A DNA stretch of 9,912 bases from Bifidobacteriaceae bacterium (GTDB lineage: Bacteria; Actinomycetota; Actinomycetes; Actinomycetales; WQXJ01). The DNA lies in assembly GCA_031279575.1 (NCBI GenBank), contig JAITIG010000194.1, forward strand, positions 1-9,912, given 5' to 3'. The position numbers and the translations under genes were made by a program. This document shows, one piece after another, positions 6,003 to 9,912 of this stretch (within the stretch, counting starts at the first letter, position 1; each line of letters begins with the position of its first letter). The notes beneath the pieces were generated by a model that worked only from the letters and a program-made list of their open reading frames with translations, ran no database searches and was not told the DNA's origin.

Positions 6003-7472
6003 TCAGGACTCCTTGGCGGCCGCCCCGGCCTCCCCGGCCGCCCCAGCCGCCCCGGCCGCCCCTGCCGCCTCGGCCGCCGCCGGGCCGGCGCCGGGGCGGG
6101 CCCGGTCCAAAATGGCCTTGATCTTGCCCAGCCGCTCCCCCAGTTGGCGCTCGAAGCCGCGCTCGGTCGGGTGGTAGTACTGGCGGCCCTCGATCCCCGG
6201 CGGGGCGTAGGCCTGCGGCGCCACGGCGTGGGGGTGGTCGTGGGCGTACTGGTAGCCCTGGCCGTGGCCCAGCCGCCCCGCCCCCGGGTAGTGCGAGTCC
6301 CGCAAGTGCGGCGGCACCGGGCCGGCCAGGCCCGCCCGCACATCCGCCAGCGCCGCGTCGATGCCCTGGTAGACGGCGTTCGACTTGGGCGCGGTGGCCA
6401 AGTGGACCACCGCCTCCGCCAACGGCAGGCGCCCCTCCGGCAGCCCAATCAGCTGCACCGCCTGGGCCGCCGCCACCGCGGTCTGCAGCGCCGAGGGGTC
6501 CGCCATGCCGACATCCTCGGCCGCCAGGATGATGATCCGCCGGGCGATGAACCGGGGGTCCTCGCCCGCCTGGATCATCCGGGCCAGGTAGTGCAAGGCG
6601 GCGTCCACGTCGCTGCCGCGGACCGATTTGATGAAGGCGCTGGTGACGTCGTAGTGCTGGTCCCCGGCGCGGTCGTATTGCACCACCGCCGCGTCCACCG
6701 CCCGCTCGATCTGGTCTAAGTCCACCACGGCCTCGGCTTGCCCCAAAGCCACCGCCCCCGCGGCCGCCTCCAGGATGGTCAAGGCCCGCCGGGCGTCCCC
6801 GCCGGCCAGGCGCACCAGCGAGGCCCGGGCCGCCTCGGTCAGGGCGACGCTGCCCGCCAAGCCGCGCTCGTCCGCCACCGCCCGGTCCACCAGGGCGCCG
6901 ATGGCGGAATCGTCCAACGGCTCCAAGGTGAGCAGCAGGGAACGCGACAGCAGCGGCGTGATAACCGAGAACGAGGGGTTCTCGGTGGTGGCCGCCACCA
7001 ATGTCACCACCCGGTTCTCCACGGCCGGCAGCAGGGCGTCCTGCTGGGCTTTGGAGAAGCGGTGGACCTCGTCGATGAACAGCACCGTCTCTTGGCCCAC
7101 GCCCAGGCGCCGGCGCGCCTCGGCGATCACCGCCCGGATCTCCTTGACCCCCGCCGCCACCGCGGAGACCTCGGCAAAAGCCCGCCCCGAGGCGCGCGCC
7201 ACCAGATAGGCCAAGGTGGTTTTGCCGGTCCCCGCCGGCCCCCACAAGATGACCGATGCCGTCGCCGCCCGCCCGGCCTGCCCCTCCGGCGGCTCGATCA
7301 GCCGGCGCAGCGGCGCCCCCGGGGACAGCAGGTGGGCTTGGCCCGCGAACTCGTCCAACCGGCGCGGGCGCATGCGCACCGCCAGGGGGGCGCGCGGGTC
7401 CGGCGGCTCGCCCAGCGGGCCGGGGGCGCCTTGCGCCCGCCTGGCCCCGGGCGCCGCCTCAAACAGGTCCAC
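6003..7472 (-). CDS. rarA: Replication-associated recombination protein A (RarA/MgsA), AAA+ ATPase
   Basis: RarA is the bacterial relative of eukaryotic WRNIP1/Mgs1, an AAA+ ATPase that acts at stalled replication forks with SSB and clamp-loader functions. The 489-residue protein begins MDLFEAAP, the usual RarA start. It carries [17 protein letters not shown] (33-49), Walker A GPAGTGKT (78-85), GVKEIR (108-113), Walker B VLFIDEVH (130-137), sensor 1 around AATTENPSF (160-168) and the sensor 2 segment GDARRAL (225-231). A family-typical C-terminal tetramerisation domain follows, with [20 protein letters not shown] and the [10 protein letters not shown] end motif. The last 35 or so residues are an Ala/Gly tail from a 9-base tandem repeat and are not part of the family. 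The GTG at 7472 is preceded by TAAGGT six bases upstream, which could be a -10 for a leaderless transcript or could supply a weak AAGG ribosome binding site. It diverges from the MMPL gene. Identification is secure. Confidence 0.96.
   Translation of the reverse strand: MDLFEAAPGARRAQGAPGPLGEPPDPRAPLAVRMRPRRLDEFAGQAHLLSPGAPLRRLIEPPEGQAGRAATASVILWGPAGTGKTTLAYLVARASGRAFAEVSAVAAGVKEIRAVIAEARRRLGVGQETVLFIDEVHRFSKAQQDALLPAVENRVVTLVAATTENPSFSVITPLLSRSLLLTLEPLDDSAIGALVDRAVADERGLAGSVALTEAARASLVRLAGGDARRALTILEAAAGAVALGQAEAVVDLDQIERAVDAAVVQYDRAGDQHYDVTSAFIKSVRGSDVDAALHYLARMIQAGEDPRFIARRIIILAAEDVGMADPSALQTAVAAAQAVQLIGLPEGRLPLAEAVVHLATAPKSNAVYQGIDAALADVRAGLAGPVPPHLRDSHYPGAGRLGHGQGYQYAHDHPHAVAPQAYAPPGIEGRQYYHPTERGFERQLGERLGKIKAILDRARPGAGPAAAEAAGAAGAAGAAGEAGAAAKES
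6018..6080. repeat. Seven tandem copies of a 9-bp unit encoding Gly-Ala-Ala in the RarA tail
   Basis: On the plus strand the units are GGCCGCCCC, GGCCTCCCC, GGCCGCCCC, AGCCGCCCC, GGCCGCCCC, TGCCGCCTC and GGCCGCCGC, end to end. On the minus strand they encode residues 465-485 of RarA, an AAx/GAA-type tripeptide series. The unit is a multiple of three, so copy-number change would keep the frame. Confidence 0.85.
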
Positions 7473-7478
7473 CCGTCA

Positions 7479-7484
7479 ACCTTA
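7479..7484 (-). promoter_or_regulatory. Candidate -10 element for rarA
   Basis: On the minus strand TAAGGT matches TANNNT, and TGACGG (six bases) separates it from the GTG start at 7472, the expected geometry for a transcript starting at the start codon. The AAGG inside it could also act as a weak Shine-Dalgarno, so the two readings compete. No clear -35 is seen. Confidence 0.45.
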
Positions 7485-7696
7485 GGCCGCCCCGGCGCAG
7501 CGCGCCCGGCCCAGCCCCCAAATCTTGGCCCCCCGCCGATGCCGACCCCGCGGGCCCGGCCCGGCGCCGGGCGGGCGGCAGAGGGCCAGCTGGCGGGCCC
7601 GGCCCGGCGGCGCGGCGGCCAGCGGCGCCCGCCCCGGCATCGGGGGCGGCTTTGGGCCCGGAGGGGGCGGGGCGGGAAACCCGCGGCGCCATGGCC

Positions 7697-7702
7697 TACC
7701 CT
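7697..7702 (+). promoter_or_regulatory. Candidate -10 element for the MMPL gene
   Basis: TACCCT matches TANNNT and ends six bases before the GTG at 7709. GGGAAAC (7674-7680) lies 16 bases upstream of it and resembles the -35 of some extracytoplasmic-function sigma promoters, though the -10 does not match that class well. Alternatively, the GAGG at 7704-7707 would serve as a ribosome binding site for a second in-frame GTG at 7715. Confidence 0.45.
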
Positions 7703-7708
7703 TGAGGC

Positions 7709-9912
7709 GTGTTTGTGCGCCTCGCCCGCGGCATCGTGCGGCACCCTGTCATCACAATCCTGGCCTGGTGCCTGCTGGCGGCGGGCGGCGCCTCGCTGGC
7801 AGTCTTCGGCGTCACCGGCGACGGCCTGTTCGACAGGGTCAGCTCGGGCGCGCCCCAAGCGGCCGACTCCGAATCGGAGCAAGCCGACCAAATCGTCGAG
7901 GACGGCACCGACTCGGCCGGGTCTATCACACTGGCCATCGGCGGGGTGGACCTGGCCGAGGCCGAGTCGGTCGCCCGGCTGGCGGCCGAGCTGGCGCCGG
8001 TGCGGGCGGACCTGGCCGAGGTGGACGGCGTGGCCGCGCGGGCCGACGGCTACCCCATGGTGATCGACCCGCTCAACCCGTCCTTCTGCGCCGACCCGGC
8101 GGTCGACCCGGCCACCGCCGAGGCGGCCCTGTGCGCCCTGGCCAACCCCGCCGTGCAAGACATGGTGGCGAGCGGGGGCGACGGCCTGCTGCTGACAGTC
8201 GACATCGCCAAAGGCCTTTCGGCCGAGGCCGAGGACACCGCCACCGAACTGGTCACCACCCGCCTCACCCTGGCCGCGACCGACATCGCCGAGGCCATCG
8301 CCGGCGCCAGCGCCGAGGTTGGCGGCCGCAGCCTGATCCTGGACGAGATCGTCTCCGCCATGAAACACGACTTGGAACTGGGCGAGATGATCGCCCTGCC
8401 AGTCGCCCTGGTGGTGATGGTGCTGGTGTTCGCCGGCTTCCTGGCCGCCGCCATGCCTGTGGTCGGGGCCCTGGCCTCGATCCTGACCTGCATGGGGGCG
8501 GTGTTCGGCTTCACCTACCTGATCGACATCCACACCTCGGTCATCAACGTGGTCTCGCTGGTGGGCCTGGGCTTGTCGATCGACTACGGCCTGCTGGTGG
8601 TCTCCCGCTTCCGCGAGGAGCTGCGGGCCGGGCAGGCCGCCGGCGCCCAGGCCGGCCGCGACCTGGTGCCAGAGGCCATCATCGGCACAGTGCGAACCGC
8701 CGGGCGGACAGTCTTCTACTCCGCTTTGACCATAGCCGTCTGCATCGCCGGGCTGATGGCCTTCACGCCGTCCATCCTGCGCACCTTTGGCCTGGCCGGG
8801 CTGACGGTGGTGCTGCTGGCCCTGGGCAGCGCCACCACCCTGGTGCCGGCCCTGCTGGTGCTGGCCGGCCACCGCCTGGCCCGCCCCTCCTTGCTGGGCC
8901 GCATCCCGGGGCTGGGCCTGGTCCAGGCCAAAGCCTCCGACATCTCACCCGACCAGGGCGTCTTTTCGAAACTGGCCGGCCGGGTGCAGCAACACCCCTG
9001 GCTGGTGCTGGGCGGAGTCCTGGCGGTGCTGGTGGTGCTGGCCCTGCCGGCCCGCCACCTGGAGCTGCGCAACTCGACGGTCGAACTCCTGCCGGCCGGC
9101 TCCGAGCAGCGCCAATTCCTCGACCGGCTGGCCCGGGACTACCCGGCCACAGCCAGCGACGGCATCGAGGTGGTCTCCCTGGGCAGCTTGCAGGCGACCG
9201 AGCAATTCGCGCGCGACCAGCTCGGCGGCATCGGCGGGGCGGAGCTGGTGGCAAATGCCGACGGCTCGTTCGCCACCCAGATGGACGGCTACGCCCGGGT
9301 GGTCCTAGATGTCCAAGGCGCCGACGCGGAAGGCCCCGCCGCCCGCGACGCCGTCGAGGCCATCCGCGACCTGGCCCCGCGCGACTACGCCGTCTACGTC
9401 ACCGGCCCGGCCGCCCGCCTGCTCGACTTCGAGCAGCAGTTGGCCGATGGCGCGCCAACCGCCGCCATCATCATCTGCCTGGCGGTGTTTGTGCTGCTGT
9501 TCTTGTTCACCGGCTCGGTGCTGATCCCGCTCAAAGCGCTCATCACCAACGCCTTGTCGCTGCTGGCCTGCCTGGGGGTGGTGACCTGGGTGTTCCAAGA
9601 CGGGCATCTCACCTCGCTGCTGGCCTTCACCGCCATGAGCGGGATCGAGACCTACATCTTGGTGCTGCTGTTGATCTTCGGCTTTGGCCTGGCCATGGAC
9701 TACGAGGTTTTCCTGGTCTCCCGCATCAAAGAGGAATGGGACCGCGAGGCGGACCCGGAGGGCTCGGTCAGGCGCGGCCTGCAGCACTCCGGGCGCATCA
9801 TCACCTCGGCCGCGCTGATCATTGTGATGGTGTTCCTCGGCTTCGCGGCCGGCGACCTGGTGGTGATCAAGGAGATCGGGATCGGTTTGGCGGTGGCTGT
9901 GACGCTGGACGC
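7709..9912 (+). CDS. MMPL/RND-family transporter, C-terminal end cut by window edge
   Basis: This is a proton-driven exporter of the MmpL branch of the RND superfamily, located in the cytoplasmic membrane. 734 residues are visible with the expected two-fold layout. A first helix (about 14-34) is followed by a large extracytoplasmic loop (about 35-224) and a helix bundle from about 228. The signature GLGLSIDYGLLVVSRFREE lies at 286-304, with D292. A loop and helix near HPWLVLGGVLAVLVVLALP starts the second half, which has its own extracytoplasmic domain (LRNSTVELLPAGSEQR) and a second bundle carrying GFGLAMDYEVFLVSRIKEE (658-676, with D664). The two Asp-Tyr pairs are the proton-relay positions of the family. 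Relatives of this type have about 700-800 residues, so only a short end is missing. The GTG at 7709 fits a leaderless start; GTG 7715 is an alternative. It diverges from rarA. The cargo is unknown; lipids or hydrophobic drugs are typical. Confidence 0.94.
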   Translation, partial: MFVRLARGIVRHPVITILAWCLLAAGGASLAVFGVTGDGLFDRVSSGAPQAADSESEQADQIVEDGTDSAGSITLAIGGVDLAEAESVARLAAELAPVRADLAEVDGVAARADGYPMVIDPLNPSFCADPAVDPATAEAALCALANPAVQDMVASGGDGLLLTVDIAKGLSAEAEDTATELVTTRLTLAATDIAEAIAGASAEVGGRSLILDEIVSAMKHDLELGEMIALPVALVVMVLVFAGFLAAAMPVVGALASILTCMGAVFGFTYLIDIHTSVINVVSLVGLGLSIDYGLLVVSRFREELRAGQAAGAQAGRDLVPEAIIGTVRTAGRTVFYSALTIAVCIAGLMAFTPSILRTFGLAGLTVVLLALGSATTLVPALLVLAGHRLARPSLLGRIPGLGLVQAKASDISPDQGVFSKLAGRVQQHPWLVLGGVLAVLVVLALPARHLELRNSTVELLPAGSEQRQFLDRLARDYPATASDGIEVVSLGSLQATEQFARDQLGGIGGAELVANADGSFATQMDGYARVVLDVQGADAEGPAARDAVEAIRDLAPRDYAVYVTGPAARLLDFEQQLADGAPTAAIIICLAVFVLLFLFTGSVLIPLKALITNALSLLACLGVVTWVFQDGHLTSLLAFTAMSGIETYILVLLLIFGFGLAMDYEVFLVSRIKEEWDREADPEGSVRRGLQHSGRIITSAALIIVMVFLGFAAGDLVVIKEIGIGLAVAVTLD

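Larger units (their letters stand above)
7473..7708. other. Divergent promoter region between rarA and the MMPL gene
   Basis: This is a 236-base, extremely GC-rich gap with no credible gene. Each end carries a TANNNT hexamer exactly six bases from the adjacent GTG start. A 17-base direct repeat, GCGGGCCCGGCCCGGCG, occurs at 7550-7566 and 7593-7609 (43-base offset). It could bind a regulator but may simply reflect base composition. No operator palindrome stands out clearly from the GC-rich background. Confidence 0.5.

Noticed and set aside
5719..6177. A 152-codon plus-strand frame in the rarA-cbs gap
   Set aside because: It runs into the antisense of rarA, is low-complexity, and has no ribosome binding site or homology that I can recognise.
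5983..7245. A 420-codon open frame on the minus strand, out of frame with rarA
   Set aside because: It is a Gly-rich shadow; the in-frame rarA product has Walker A, Walker B and sensor motifs throughout.
7550..7609. 17-bp direct repeat considered as a regulator binding site
   Set aside because: It consists only of G and C in a strongly GC-rich spacer and lacks dyad spacing typical of operators, so it is listed only as part of the spacer description.
7459..7692. A 77-codon minus-strand frame in the divergent rarA/MMPL region
   Set aside because: It overlaps the rarA start and promoter, and its composition (Ala/Gly/Pro) matches translated GC-rich spacer.
6738..8063. A 441-codon plus-strand frame spanning the start of rarA and the start of the MMPL gene
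   Set aside because: It crosses two genes and their divergent promoter region, and its translation is low-complexity.
7298..8872. A 524-codon minus-strand frame, antisense to the MMPL gene and running into rarA
   Set aside because: It is rich in Gln, His and Gly, typical of a high-GC antisense shadow, while the plus-strand frame encodes a clear membrane transporter with both signature motifs.
1..9912. tRNA, rRNA, CRISPR array, insertion sequence, prophage or toxin-antitoxin elements
   Set aside because: I looked for tRNA-like folds, regularly spaced repeats, transposase or integrase motifs and terminal inverted repeats, and saw none.

Overview
The window is very GC-rich (roughly 70-75% by eye, with codon third positions almost all G or C). 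It uses GTG starts freely and carries actinobacterial-type housekeeping proteins: a ClpX with an actinobacterial N-terminus, a type I pantothenate kinase, a cystathionine beta-synthase/gamma-lyase pair, RarA and an MMPL exporter. It looks like the chromosome of a high-GC Gram-positive actinobacterium; I cannot name a genus. I see no rRNA, tRNA, CRISPR array, insertion sequence, integrase or phage gene.

Layout. Positions 1-641 (minus) hold the N-terminal part of clpX, cut off by the window edge just before its Walker B motif. Divergent from it is coaA (782-1735, plus), which converges on a four-gene minus-strand block read from right to left: cystathionine beta-synthase (5629-4628), a cystathionine gamma-lyase/synthase (4631-3345, ATGA overlap with the first gene), an Sfp-type phosphopantetheinyl transferase (3269-2517) and a DUF554 membrane protein (2510-1773, 6 bases after the previous stop). 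Upstream of that block, rarA (7472-6003, minus) ends about 370 bases before the beta-synthase. It is divergent from a large MMPL/RND-family exporter gene (7709 to the right edge, plus).

Function. The beta-synthase and gamma-lyase would together form a homocysteine-to-cysteine transsulfuration unit. CoaA starts coenzyme A synthesis, and the phosphopantetheinyl transferase uses coenzyme A to activate carrier proteins. RarA acts at stalled replication forks, and ClpX unfolds substrates for ClpP. The MMPL protein probably exports a lipid or hydrophobic compound.

Most of the window is ordinary core genome and I do not see a convincing undescribed system. Points worth a second look: three GTG-start genes (coaA, rarA, MMPL) each have a -10-like hexamer exactly 6 bases before the start codon, which suggests leaderless transcripts. 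Several core proteins carry Ala/Gly/Pro-rich additions, two of them encoded by DNA repeats. The beta-synthase lacks the usual C-terminal regulatory domain. The phosphopantetheinyl transferase lacks one of the usual metal-ligand residues.
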